64,000 nucleotides of DNA, taken from assembly GCA_963377175.1 (NCBI GenBank), contig CAUJNA010000467.1:58572-122571 (forward strand), written 5' to 3'. Both the position numbers and the translations under genes were made by a program. Below, in pieces: positions 54,733-64,000 of the stretch. Position 1 is the first letter of the stretch. Each line of letters opens with the position of its first letter. Source of the DNA: Effrenium voratum. Its lineage: Eukaryota > Sar > Dinophyceae > Suessiales > Symbiodiniaceae. Under the pieces are notes generated by a model. That model did not search any database. It had not been told where the DNA came from and saw only the letters and a program-made list of their open reading frames with translations.

Positions 54733-54827
54733 CTTTGGATCGGCCGCAGGTGCCCCGCCTCCTGGGCCCCGCCGCGCGCGGCAGCCAGGGCTTCTGAAGC
54801 CTGCGAGCGGGGTTCTGCCACTCCCAG
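54733..54827 (-). CDS. Putative exon, 95 nt, helix-forming
   Basis: The minus strand reads GGAAGGCAG, LGVAEPRSQASEALAAARGG then AQEAGHLRPIQ, and a canonical GT donor (AAAG|GTTCC). A shorter version (acceptor CTCGCAG, ASEALAAARGGAQ, GA donor) would be phase 0 to 0. Confidence 0.42.
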
Positions 54828-55362
54828 CTGCCTTCCCCCCAAAACCACGCGGGTTCAACGGTTCAACTGGGCTGAAAGTGGATGGGTTGCCATCTGCACA
54901 GTTCCAACTCAGGGGGAAGTAGAAAACTCGCCATTCCCCGAAGATGGCTAAACCAACATGGGAGGATTTGCGCCATTGAGCTTCACCCGGCTGCGGTCCC
55001 AACTCCCCAGGAGAGGTCCTTGGTCCATTCAAAAAATGTGACTGATGCGATACAGATTTCTGGGAACTGTCCACAGATTTCTGGTCACTACTATCTAGTC
55101 AGGGGAAAGAGGTGGAATCCACGCCTGGCCCAGCGACAAGCACTAGCACTTCTCCCCTTGTGAAGCCTTTGGGCAAATGAGGTTGCGATTTTCAAAAGCA
55201 CGGCAATAAGATGGGCGTCTGTTTTCAAAATGGTGTTCCTTTGGGTTTTGTCCCGTTTGACACCAACAAACAAAGGCGTACCCTTCGAACACTTGGCTGG
55301 AACTAGGACCCCGGCAAAAAAACATATGTTTGTTGCCTGGTTAGTGGAAAACAAAGGGGCGC

Positions 55363-55410
55363 CTGCGCCACCTCAACCTCCAGCCGCTGGATCTGCTGCT
55401 GTTGCCCCGC
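55363..55410 (-). CDS. Putative micro-exon, 48 nt, coiled coil
   Basis: The minus strand reads TGGACCCAG, 16 codons AGQQQQIQRLEVEVAQ in phase 0 to 0, then a GC donor (GCGCAG|GCGCC). Ideal edges and phase; with the 52959 island it is the best evidence for the gene. Confidence 0.55.
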
Positions 55411-56444
55411 CTGGGTCCACAGATCACGGGTGAGCAAAACGTGAAACAAATCGCATCAACAAAACATTTGTGCGCAACGCGGCCTCCACCACAAGGGTCA
55501 ACAACGCCAAGTGAGGCCACAAAGGCCACGAATCCCGGACACAAGTTTTGGGTTCACCTTCAGGGAGCTCGCTGTCTTCACCCAACAGGGCTCCAAAGCC
55601 CTGCATCCAAGTCCGAATAGGCTCGGGGGTACTGCTCTGGCGATGTGGGACCTTTCGAGGTTAGGACTTTCTAGTTTGGTGTTACATGGGGTGTCTGCAT
55701 AAAACATGTGCTTGTGCCTTCTTGCAGAAAAAAAGACTATCCGAGTAATGTTGCCGTGTTGCATCCAGGAACATGATCTGCCGAGTTTCAGTGCAGAAGA
55801 CATCTAAAAGGGGCGTCCAAAAAGCCACAAGTGGGCTTCCTTTTCGACGTTTGTTTGTTTCTCGTTGGAATAATGCCCCGCAACCTACTACAGTTAGCCA
55901 AAAAGGACAGTTACATTATTCTTGTGACCTCATGCTTTAAACTTTAATTGTGCGATTGAGATCCCTCAGAACCCCATTCTTGGCAAAAAAACAAGTAGGC
56001 CCGGGCAATATGCCCTGCCATGCCACACAAACGCATTCCCTGTCATCACAGTCACTTCCATGGAAACCGAAACCGAAACCGCAGCCTCCAGGCTTGCGAG
56101 GGTCGGCTCGATGTGGTTTTTTGCTTCAGAAAACCCTTGGCCTGTTGGCCTTGGGACACCGCTGGGGTTTCCCAAAAGAACACCGACGACTTTGGGGGTG
56201 AAGACACATGTCTCCCTGAGAATCAAAGCGAGTCCAAGCCGAGCCGCTAGGCCCAGGGACCTGTTTCGACCAAGGTTCCCAAATAGTGCGATTGAGGGGT
56301 CTGGAAAACAACAGTTTCCAGTTGAAGGCCTGTCAACTGTAAGGCCCTTGTTGGCATCCTCTATAAAAGGCGGCAAAGGGGTCGATAGTTTTGCCACACC
56401 CCATTTGGGCAATTTAACAAACTTGCCATTCAGCCAACTTCGCT
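55411..56444. other. Non-coding stretch
   Basis: No supportable gene. Confidence 0.5.
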
Positions 56445-56489
56445 CTGCCAGGGTGCGGCATCGCGGTCATCTCTCTTCTCTGCCCGGGC
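56445..56489 (-). CDS. Putative micro-exon, 45 nt
   Basis: The minus strand reads CGAGCTGAG, 15 codons ARAEKRDDRDAAPWQ in phase 0. The donor side (CAG then AGCG) is not canonical. Confidence 0.33.
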
Positions 56490-56845
56490 CTCAGCTCGAA
56501 CAATGAGCCATGGCCAGAACGTCCGCGATCGCACACATTTATAATTGGCTGAAAGCAGATAGCCAATTGCATCATACTCCTCCCTACCAAGCTGAAGGGT
56601 TTCGTGACCAAAGGGGTGGTCCAACTTTGAGGGAGAGAAGGCATAACCGGTGACTTTCGCCAACGGCTAAATCATGCGCCTTACCCCTCGGTGAGTTCGG
56701 ATTGCTTTAAGAGGGGTCAAAAGGGGAAACCGCCCTTTCGGTGGTTTCCACAACAACCAGCTGACACCAACATGGCTTACCCTGAAACCAAAATCGTCCC
56801 AAAACGCACCAAGCCACACCCCACGCCCTCCCCGCCCCCCCACGC

Positions 56846-56923
56846 CCTCCCGGGCCCACAGATTCTCAGCCGCCCCGCCGACTGCATCTTTGGCTTCGGC
56901 CCCGTGGATTTGCCCCGCAACGC
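56846..56923 (-). CDS. Putative exon, 78 nt
   Basis: The minus strand reads ACGACCGAG, then VAGQIHGAEAKDAVGGAAEN and LWARE, then a GC donor (GGAGG|GCGTG). Helix-forming; probably among the more 5' exons in this window. Confidence 0.35.
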
Positions 56924-57239
56924 CTCGGTCGTAGGAAGCAACGGGTTTAGCGAGGGGTAGACTCAAGAGGGATTGCCTGAAAAGGTCCAGAAAAAAAAAG
57001 AAGAAAACAAAAAGTGCAGGAGTTCTCCTTTGATTCCTCGCTTTCTCCTTCGATCCCTTGTTTCTCCTTTGATTCCCTGCTTTCAAGAGCTCTTGAACGT
57101 GAGGGTTCCTCTCTAGCAGGCTCCCTCGAGAGAGCCTCTTTCAGGCGCCATCGACAGAGCAACGGCGTCCAAGCATCGTTCTCCACATCATCCCACACAC
57201 TTCAATTGTGAAGGCCCCGGGAAAATGAGAGAAATATGT

Positions 57240-57308
57240 GCAGTAGTGATAACTTCCGTTTAAAGCCAACAAGGGGAAATAACACATATTCAATTCAGCA
57301 AATGGAAG
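57240..57308 (+). repeat. Dispersed 60-bp repeat, copy 6
   Basis: AGTAGTGATAACTTCCGTTT, AGCCAACAAGGGGAAATAA and TTCAGCAAATGGA. Confidence 0.65.
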
Positions 57309-58900
57309 CAAATCATCCTCAGACCGATCACGGGGGTTTTAGAAACTCTGTTGGCTACATTTGGCTACTCCTGAATCATTCGATGATCAAGGGTATTGAA
57401 CGACGGGTATTGAACGTCCAGCCAACAACCTGTTCAATACGTATTCAATGGGGTATTGAGCGAAAGATGTACCCACCCAATATACCCAGGTTTTGACTCA
57501 CAGCCATATGCAGGCAAGGCAGATTTCTCAGCTGTCGTCCATCCTGGGTCGACATTAGTGCAGTGGACCTCCGTTGGGGACAAAAGGGCTTCTTTGTTGC
57601 GCAGTAGGGGTACACCTACACTAAAAAACCATGAGACACGTCCACTAGAGGTCTGGACGGAAACCGGGCCAAAGCCTGATACTGACTGCAGCTTCACCCG
57701 GAAGAGTGTACAAGTACTGCCCTCCCACCTGGGCCCTTCGGGTGAGGTACATGTTGGGGGATGATCCATGGGTTCTTTTCCATGCTTCGTCCTTGGCGTT
57801 CAGGCTCGCAGCCTGAAACTCCCGGAACGTTTCCCTTGTGGAAAGATCTACGGGGAGGTCTCCATGAACCGGAGGGCTGGGCATCCGATCTGCAAAAATG
57901 TTGCAACCAATTCCCAGACCCGAGTGAAGGAATCCCATCATGGCTGGCAGTTCAACTTGTGGGTCCAATCCAACATCCACAAAGTTTCAACCAAAAAGTT
58001 AAAGGCCTGAAGATCCAACCAAATAGCCATAAAAGAAATTGTGAATCCTTTTGGTTGAACAATTTGGGTCAACCCCTCAACCCCGACTGCAGGTTCCAAA
58101 TCTACCAGCGATCCGTGAACCACGTGACCTGAGACCCGGGACGCTGAGGAATTGCATGGCCTCATGGCTACTCTCGGCCTATCGCTTTGTGAGCCATCGC
58201 AAGCTGACGCGACACGTCGCGCATGCTCGGCGAATAAAAGGGAGCTTGCGGTTTGGGAAGGGGGTCCTGTTGCGTCTTGTTTCTTTTCTTCTATTTGTCT
58301 TTGTCCTTTTGGGGGAAAGGGCGGCTAACATACGTACTTTAGTTTTGAGTGTTCAAAAGCCCGGGCTCCACCCCGAAAGTCGGCCATCAAGGACAGCCAC
58401 TCAAAAGCTTGGCAAACGAAATGCAGTGCTACAGCTATTAAACGCATTAAAAGGATTGCTTCTTTTCTTGACATGGACATGAAAAAAGACGGTTTAACCT
58501 TTCCCCAGAAATGATGAGTTGTTGGGTTCTATGGTGTTCTATGTTCATCCGCACGTGTGTAGAGGAATCTGCGTCGGAGTCTCAAACACACAAGGTCTTA
58601 GTGGAATGCCCTGTTTTTGCCGAGCTGATGTTTGTGGAACACTTCCACAAATCTGTTGTCAGAGAATCTCATGCGTCTGCTCTCTGCCAAGGTGGAACCA
58701 CTCGCTCGTATGACTGAACATGGTTCTAAAGCACAATTTTCCACAAGCACGGAGCTCGCTAGTTGCTCGAAGGAATGTATCACTGTTGCTGTCTCTCTCT
58801 CTCTCTCTCTACCTCTCTCTGTCTCTCCCCCTCCCCCTCTCTCTCCCTCTCTCCTTCTCTCTTCAAGCGGGGCTGGGCTATCCCTTTGCTTGCTCATGTT
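57309..58900. other. Non-coding stretch up to the assembly gap
   Basis: No gene is supported. It includes GTATTGAAC repeats in both orientations at 57393-57458 and a TC microsatellite at 58793-58862 next to the gap. Confidence 0.5.
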
Positions 58901-59000
58901 NNNNNNNNNNNNNNNNNNNNNNNNNNNNNNNNNNNNNNNNNNNNNNNNNNNNNNNNNNNNNNNNNNNNNNNNNNNNNNNNNNNNNNNNNNNNNNNNNNNN
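58901..59000. other. Assembly gap, 100 N
   Basis: Exactly 100 N, the usual placeholder for a gap of unknown size. Any frame crossing it, such as an 800-codon minus-strand one, is not real as a continuous protein. Confidence 0.99.
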
Positions 59001-61012
59001 AGCATCGCTCGAATTCTCTTACCACCGGGCATCTGTAATGTCCGTGCCTCTGCCGGCGCGGAAATATCAGACTCTTTACTCTGGGGATCTTCCTCTTTCC
59101 TTTTGCCACCGCCCTTCACCTCGGCCTTCTCTTCCTTGGTGTAATATTTACTCATCATCTTCCATTCTTCAGGAGTGAACTCTGGAGGTCTCGATGTCTT
59201 CATTAGCCTGAATCCGTCCTTCCCGACAGGATACGGTCTTCCGGCCTTGTCGATCTTAACCTCCTTGCCATCGTCATTGACGTACGTGATGCCATCCCCA
59301 GGTAGTCCAACTGACACATGCGGAAGGTCGGATCTCGCAACCTTCTCATCACCCTTGGAGTGTCCATCTCCTTTCCCTTTAGAAGAGCTCGGTCTAGCAT
59401 CTTCTTCTCCTGCATGATCCCCCCGACCTCCGGCGAGTACCTCCGGGCCATCGTCGAGCAGTAGACCAGCGATCTGATCGACTTCATCGTCAAGCAGTCG
59501 CTTCTCGTCACTCTGCAGCAATTCAGGCTCGTAGTCCTCATCCTCGATCAGGCGGTCACGTGCATCCAGACCGATTGCATCGATAGACATCTCAATTCCT
59601 TCCAAAGTCTCGTTGGCAACCTTGTACTTCTGTTGTATTGGGAATGTCAGAGGAGATTTCAGAATCATCCTCTCCGTCTGATGTGGCATTCTCAACCGAG
59701 GTGGAACCTTTGCCTTCTTGATGTTCAGCTCTGCACCCGCAAATGCAGTAAGTGCCCAAGCACGATATTTGTTCGCCCAATGCATGCCAGTGCTCAACAC
59801 ATATCCAGCAAATATACCAGTTTCCCCTCTCGGCTCGAACTTCTCCCTCTTTCCCCCTCGTGCTTCACTCGGATTGAAGTCCACTAGCGCACCAAAAGGT
59901 ATCTTCTCGCCCTTGAACTCCTCGCCATGCAGCCTCATCCATGCACTCGATCCGTTCACCTCTTCGATGTTCATGAGATGGCACAGAGTGGTGATGGCCT
60001 GCACCCAGTAACACGTGGGTAGACCGGCATGTACTAGACAAGCCGAAGTCTGGTCAATGATGAATTGATTTGTCCTTTCAGCAAGGGAATTATTCTGCGG
60101 TCGTCCAGGCAGCGATAGATCGTGGTTCAGCTTCAGCTCCACGCATGCATTGATCAGTTCTGGGCCATCATCCGAATATACCTGCTTGATTTTCCTTCTC
60201 CCGCAGAAGTGCTTGATAGCCCTGACGACGGAGTCAGTGTCTCTTCTCGCGGTGGGATAAGCCATGATAATTCCGGTGTATATGTCCCGGATGATGAGCG
60301 CATACCTGCCTTCCACTTCATGATCTCCTGATGCCGTCACGAAGTCGAACGTCACCAGGTCTCCGAACGTCTTCACCTCCCTCTTGAAGGCTCCCGTTCG
60401 TGATCTGAAGTGTCTCATCTTTGCCTTGACGCATGACTCGCAGAAAGGATTTCGGTATCTGTGTGTAAGCAAATGAGCGATGGAGTTGGCGTCCTTCTTG
60501 AGGACTCCCACTTTCCTCTTTATTGATGATCCTTCGTATACATCAACTTCGATTCCGGCATCTGGATCATCTTCATCAACCTCTTCCTCGTGAGCCTCGG
60601 CATCACCATGTCGATGCGGGACTGACCCAACATCCACAGGTACTTCCTCAGCCACGGGAGGCGGACGTACTGGACCGGCTCGTCCGGGTGGCCCGAAGTC
60701 GAATGCCCCGTCGTGGTGTTCGCCCTCGGCCTCTGCGGACTCACCGGCAGCGGCGGGTGTGACGTCGTTTTCATCGTCACCTCCCTGATCTGCCTCGTCG
60801 TTCGTTACCATCGCCAATACTTCCGAAAAGTGCTCCTTGAGGTCGTCTATCGTAGGGCGATGCCTGTTACTCCGAAGCTTACCATCACTCACGAGGTATG
60901 GGATGTCGTCCTTGACCTGCAAGTGCACGAATCCCTGCTTTGGCGTAACCATGAAAGGTAGTTTACCAGGCATCCAGTGAAATGCATAACCCATCTTCAT
61001 GCATCTCCTCCC
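59001..61012 (-). CDS. int: Integrase and post-integrase region, cut by gap
   Basis: It begins CMKMGYAFHWMPGKLPFMV. A zinc-binding part follows (HLLTHRYRNPFCESCVKAK), then the catalytic core: VTFDFVTA with the first Asp near 60345, VYSDDGPELI with the second near 60167, and NNSLAERTNQF with the Glu near 60077. The second-Asp to Glu spacing is about 30 residues, not the usual 35. The GETGIFAGYVLSTGMHW segment and a charged linker run on to the assembly gap. The enzyme inserts element cDNA into host DNA. Confidence 0.85.
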
Positions 61013-61506
61013 ACTGACAATACCGTGGGTGTCTCATCCAATACATGCGGCTCGACAGTCTCGTCCAACTCGTCCACGACTATCTTGGCCACATCAGATG
61101 TGGAAGTGGAACCATTCGCGGTCTGGAACACGATCTTGTCGTCATCTTTCACGATGTCGACGCCCAGGCTCTTCGCCTTGGCTCTTCCGATGAGATCATG
61201 ACCACATCCGGTGTCCATCAACCATTTCACCCGTTTGCTGATGCACGTTGACATGGCGAAAACGTTCTTCGGCATACCATGTTGCTTCTTCCAGTCGACA
61301 GCCGATTCCTTGATCTCGTCCTTGTTCCGATCATACTCGAACATTATGCTGCTCTCCTTGGTCACCGGGAAGTAGTGTTTCTTATATATATCATCCACCA
61401 CTTCTCTCAGTATCTTCGCACGTATCAATGATCGTTGGACTTGATAGGCTGATAATTCACGATGATCACTGCTTTTGAACTTCTTCTCGTCGACGTACAC
61501 GTACTG
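61013..61506 (-). CDS. pro: Retroviral-type aspartic protease region
   Basis: In the Gag frame after the TAA: YVYVDEKKFKSSDHRELSAY, then VKWLMDTGCGHDLIGRAKAK, the active-site motif of retrotransposon aspartic proteases (D-T-G, here followed by C-G), at about 61185-61220. A flap-like QTANGSTST follows. At about 61013 one base appears lost: TVLSVGG runs out to a stop, while the expected RCMKMGYAFHWMPG continues in the next frame. Confidence 0.8.
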
Positions 61507-61938
61507 TTAAGGCTCATTCTCATTGTCCTCATAACCGTACCATTCCCCTTTTCGTTCCCATTGCCTTCTCTCGTCTTCGAGGTAGGTGATCTCCCCATTC
61601 TCGTCGACGTCGAGCACTTCCTTGAACCATACCATTTTCTCGGGGATCTCGGACTCGCCAGACCATCTCGATGATTCGCTCATCGTGTCGTCATCGTGCT
61701 CGTGGTAGATAGTCTCGGCTTCATCCGGTTCGACCTGATCAACGTCCTTCTTGAAGCTTATCTTCCCCGCAGGAGCCGATTGCTTCAGGACTATCGCGGG
61801 CATTGCGATGGCCCTCCTTGCAATAGCTGGCGCTGCGGCCTTGGCGGCAGCCTTCGACTTGGCTTGCGCCTTGTCATTTGACGTTGCTGGAGCTGAATTG
61901 TTCTTGATGAGCTCATGCCTATACTTGCAAGCGCTTCC
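61507..61938 (-). pseudogene. Gag-protease linker region between two stops
   Basis: Same frame as Gag. It begins GSACKYRHE, the second half of the CCCH finger whose first half ends at the TAG. Then come an A/K-rich run, an acidic segment (EPDEAETIYHEHDDD) and a W-rich tail (KGEWYGYEDNENEP) before a TAA. Continuity of frame on both sides shows that the stops are later mutations, or that the element uses readthrough. Confidence 0.7.
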
Positions 61939-63999
61939 CTAATCGCACTTCCCCTTCTGAAACGCGAAGCATGCTCCATCATCTCTCTTTGGTGACGATG
62001 ATCTGGACTTGGATTTGCCCTTTCCTTTCCCCTTTGACATGCTCTCCAACTTGTGCTCCGTCTTCTTGCTGTGGGAAAAAGTGCATTCATTTCCTTTCAC
62101 GCACCCCTTCGCCGATTTGAAGTGGTACCAGCAGGGGTTATCCTTGCCTCCGCCCGGACTCTTGCCTCTGTCACTGGCACCGTCGGACTTGCCGCTCTTG
62201 CCAGCGTGGCCCTTTGCCTTGGCTTTTGGGAGTACGGGAGCAGCATCAGGTCCGCCGGGTTTCCCCTTTCTGCCCTTGCCACCCTGATTCTCCTGTTTGC
62301 CAGTTGCTGGAGCCGCATCCTTCCCGCCTGACTTCATCATCGACTTGACCGATCTCCCCTTCATGTCGAGCATCAGGTCTTCCCGATCTGCCTTGATCTG
62401 ATAGTCGATCAACGCCAATAAGAATTCATACGTCTTCTGAGGATGCTTTTCCGGTAGTCTATGGTAGGCATTGAGGCCGAACTCCATCTTCTTGCTCCCT
62501 TTGATCTTCCTGTAAAGGATGTCTCTGAGAGCCAGCTTACTGGGTCTGTCCTCGCTCCTCATCTTCAGCAGCAAATCATACCATTTGTTCCTGAACATAA
62601 CCAAGTTCTTGTCGCCAGGAAAGTCAAGGTTGAATAGATGCTCGATGTGGTAGACAAGATCCGTTCTATCGGAAGTTCTGAATGATTGCATAACTAATGC
62701 CACCAACTCTCGTCCCTTCCCGATCACCCCTTGTTGATGTCGTAGTTCAGAGTGTCGTGTAGCATCGAGGTATACGTCCTTGGCTTCGTCAGGGGCTTGT
62801 TTCAGCATGTTCTGCATACCCATGGCCATCTTAATATCTATCGTAGCAAATCTGTCGCCACCTGAATCGCTAAGCATATTCAGGTCTGGGTTCAACCCAA
62901 GAGCCTGCTCCAACCATTTCGTCCATGCATCGGTACCTGGATCTGCACATGCGCTCAGAACATTCATCAGCAGTTGCATCTTCCAGCTATCAAGTTGATG
63001 GATCTTTGGCCAAGCCGGAATAGATACTCTCTCGGCCTCCTTCCTCGAGATCCTCGGTCGATCATTCTTGATCTCTCGGTCATCTCTCGATCTCCTTCGT
63101 CTCCTCCGTGTCCGATCGTCGTCTTCCTCTTCTTCTTCTTCGTCTTCTTCATCTCCTTCGTCGTCGTCATCCTCATCCTCATCATCGGGTGGATCATCCG
63201 GAGGTCCTCCTCCGCCACCAGCGAGGCTCAACTGACGTCGACCTGCTCCCTGCCCATTCCTATTGGGCGGGAATCCACCGTAATCCAATGGGGGCGTAGT
63301 ACCGTTGTTTCCCCCTCCATCACCGCCACCATTCGCAGTAGTGGATTGTGGGACATGTCCGACAACTCCTTGCATCTGGGATAGGTGTACATCGATCATT
63401 GGATCACCGAAAGACGGAAAGAGGATCGAACCTGGCATCAGCGACGAATTAGGGATCTGAATTGAAGACGATGACGAGACTGACCCAGCCACCTTCTTGT
63501 CTACCCTAGTTGAATTAGCTTGGGTTCCTCCCTCAGCGCGTTTCACTACTGCTCGTTCACGATGTCCATCTTTGCTGTTGGAGGCTTCCTGTGTCTCCAG
63601 CTTCTTGTGTGCACGTAGTTCCTCGTTGTCAGCATCGAGCTGACGTACAAAACTCTCTTCTTGCTTGAGCGCCGCCTCTCTTTCCTTCAGTTGTCCCTGA
63701 AGCTCACGCATCTCCTCGAGGTACTCATCATACATTCCCTTAGCTGTCAATCTCCAGTACTCAGCCTCCTTCGACTTCTCGTCTATCGTGCACCGTTCTT
63801 CTTGTTTCTCTTCTTTGACCTGGGCTAACTCCAAGATCGCATCTTGACGATGACCACCTTCGACAGCAATCATCTGGTCCTTCATCGACACGTCGGATTC
63901 ATACTGATTGACGATCTCTTCCTTTTCGCGAAGCAAGCAATCTGCTCTCTTCGACTCTTGTTCCGCAAATACTGTAACGTCATTCAGTCTCGTCATCAG
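61939..63999 (-). CDS. gag: Gag-like polyprotein, CCCH finger, open at window edge
   Basis: 685 codons or more; the true start may lie beyond the window. Residues about 1-150 form a long coiled coil (AALKQEESFVRQLDADNEEL). A Gly/Pro-rich part follows, then a long acidic D/E tract and an R-rich run (DDRTRRRRRRSRDD). Next is a helical capsid-like domain with SIPAWPKIHQLDSWKMQLLM and FRNKWYDLLLKMRSEDRPSK, and a CCCH finger of the form C-x9-C-x5-C-x3-H (PCWYHFKSAKGCVKGNE..H) near 62071-62133. It would assemble particles and bind element RNA. A second CCCH finger begins (CFAFQKGKCD) but is cut by TAG. Confidence 0.85.
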   Translation of the reverse strand: MMTRLNDVTVFAEQESKRADCLLREKEEIVNQYESDVSMKDQMIAVEGGHRQDAILELAQVKEEKQEERCTIDEKSKEAEYWRLTAKGMYDEYLEEMRELQGQLKEREAALKQEESFVRQLDADNEELRAHKKLETQEASNSKDGHRERAVVKRAEGGTQANSTRVDKKVAGSVSSSSSIQIPNSSLMPGSILFPSFGDPMIDVHLSQMQGVVGHVPQSTTANGGGDGGGNNGTTPPLDYGGFPPNRNGQGAGRRQLSLAGGGGGPPDDPPDDEDEDDDDEGDEEDEEEEEEDDDRTRRRRRRSRDDREIKNDRPRISRKEAERVSIPAWPKIHQLDSWKMQLLMNVLSACADPGTDAWTKWLEQALGLNPDLNMLSDSGGDRFATIDIKMAMGMQNMLKQAPDEAKDVYLDATRHSELRHQQGVIGKGRELVALVMQSFRTSDRTDLVYHIEHLFNLDFPGDKNLVMFRNKWYDLLLKMRSEDRPSKLALRDILYRKIKGSKKMEFGLNAYHRLPEKHPQKTYEFLLALIDYQIKADREDLMLDMKGRSVKSMMKSGGKDAAPATGKQENQGGKGRKGKPGGPDAAPVLPKAKAKGHAGKSGKSDGASDRGKSPGGGKDNPCWYHFKSAKGCVKGNECTFSHSKKTEHKLESMSKGKGKGKSKSRSSSPKRDDGACFAFQKGKCD

Positions 64000-64000
64000 C

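Larger units (their letters stand above)
59001..64000 (-). mobile_element. Ty1/copia-like retrotransposon, decayed, both ends missing
   Basis: On the minus strand Gag (coiled coil, acidic tract, capsid-like helices, CCCH finger), aspartic protease and integrase follow in Ty1/copia order. Reverse transcriptase and RNase H, expected next, would lie in or beyond the gap at 58901-59000. No LTR is visible. There are in-frame stops at 61939-61941 and 61507-61509, and a one-base frame loss near 61013. It is incomplete and, as read, inactive. Confidence 0.9.

Noticed and set aside
58598..61000. Continuous 800-codon minus-strand frame
   Set aside because: It crosses the 100-N gap; the part left of the gap is microsatellite and unrelated sequence, so only 59001 onward is kept.
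1..64000. Dinoflagellate spliced-leader sequence (TTTTGGCTCAAG end)
   Set aside because: I looked for it on both strands by eye and found only partial phrases such as TTTTGGCTCACC near 9419.

Overview
The window looks like nuclear DNA of a dinoflagellate. Three things point there. First, a gene-sized block at about 21-31 kb is cut by about eight introns of 94-166 nt, most with AG|GC or AG|GA donors and AG|G acceptors, a dinoflagellate habit. Second, a piece of 18S rRNA at 34.8-35.1 kb resembles alveolate 18S. Third, a decayed Ty1/copia element at 59-64 kb has a CCCH-finger Gag. The genus cannot be fixed from sequence alone. No conventional intact single-exon host gene is present; most of the 64 kb is intronic or intergenic DNA rich in microsatellites, homopolymers and short dispersed repeats.

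Layout. 0-1.06 kb: broken minus-strand reading frames with a coiled coil, resembling a LINE ORF1 remnant. 2.5-13 kb and 34.3-57 kb: low-coding DNA dotted every 1-2 kb with short GC-rich islands of 18-98 nt. On the minus strand many read as phase-0 pieces of E/A/Q/R-rich coiled coil bounded by AG acceptors and GC, GT or GA donors. I interpret them as micro-exons of one very long minus-strand gene; this is inference. 14.6-33.3 kb: a GC-richer block interrupting that series, built as satellite arrays and a large fold-back, then a tandem array of SAP-like coding units, then a multi-exon Helitron/Helentron-type Rep-helicase gene, then two more repeat arrays and a small hairpin. I interpret it as one Helitron-like element of about 19 kb lying in an intron of the coiled-coil gene.

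34.8-35.1 kb: truncated 18S rRNA, minus strand. 46.86-48.85 kb: a sharply AT-rich island with tightly packed minus-strand ORFs, including a decayed DNA methyltransferase of a type common in large DNA viruses of protists; it is probably a decayed foreign or virus-derived insertion. 58.90-59.00 kb: a 100-N assembly gap. 59.0-64 kb: a minus-strand Ty1/copia-like retrotransposon (Gag, protease, integrase) with two nonsense codons and one frameshift; its reverse transcriptase would lie in or beyond the gap.

How the parts work together. In the Helitron-like gene the order is C2H2 finger, cysteine-rich DUF6570-like segment, Helitron-like N domain, HUH and paired-tyrosine nuclease motifs, then PIF1-type helicase motifs. 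That is the standard rolling-circle transposase order and implies one spliced polyprotein. The copia Gag-protease-integrase order is likewise standard. The remaining repeats include a MITE-like family with a CTCAGTTGCCCAAA terminus and a roughly 60-bp family, each always in the same orientation.
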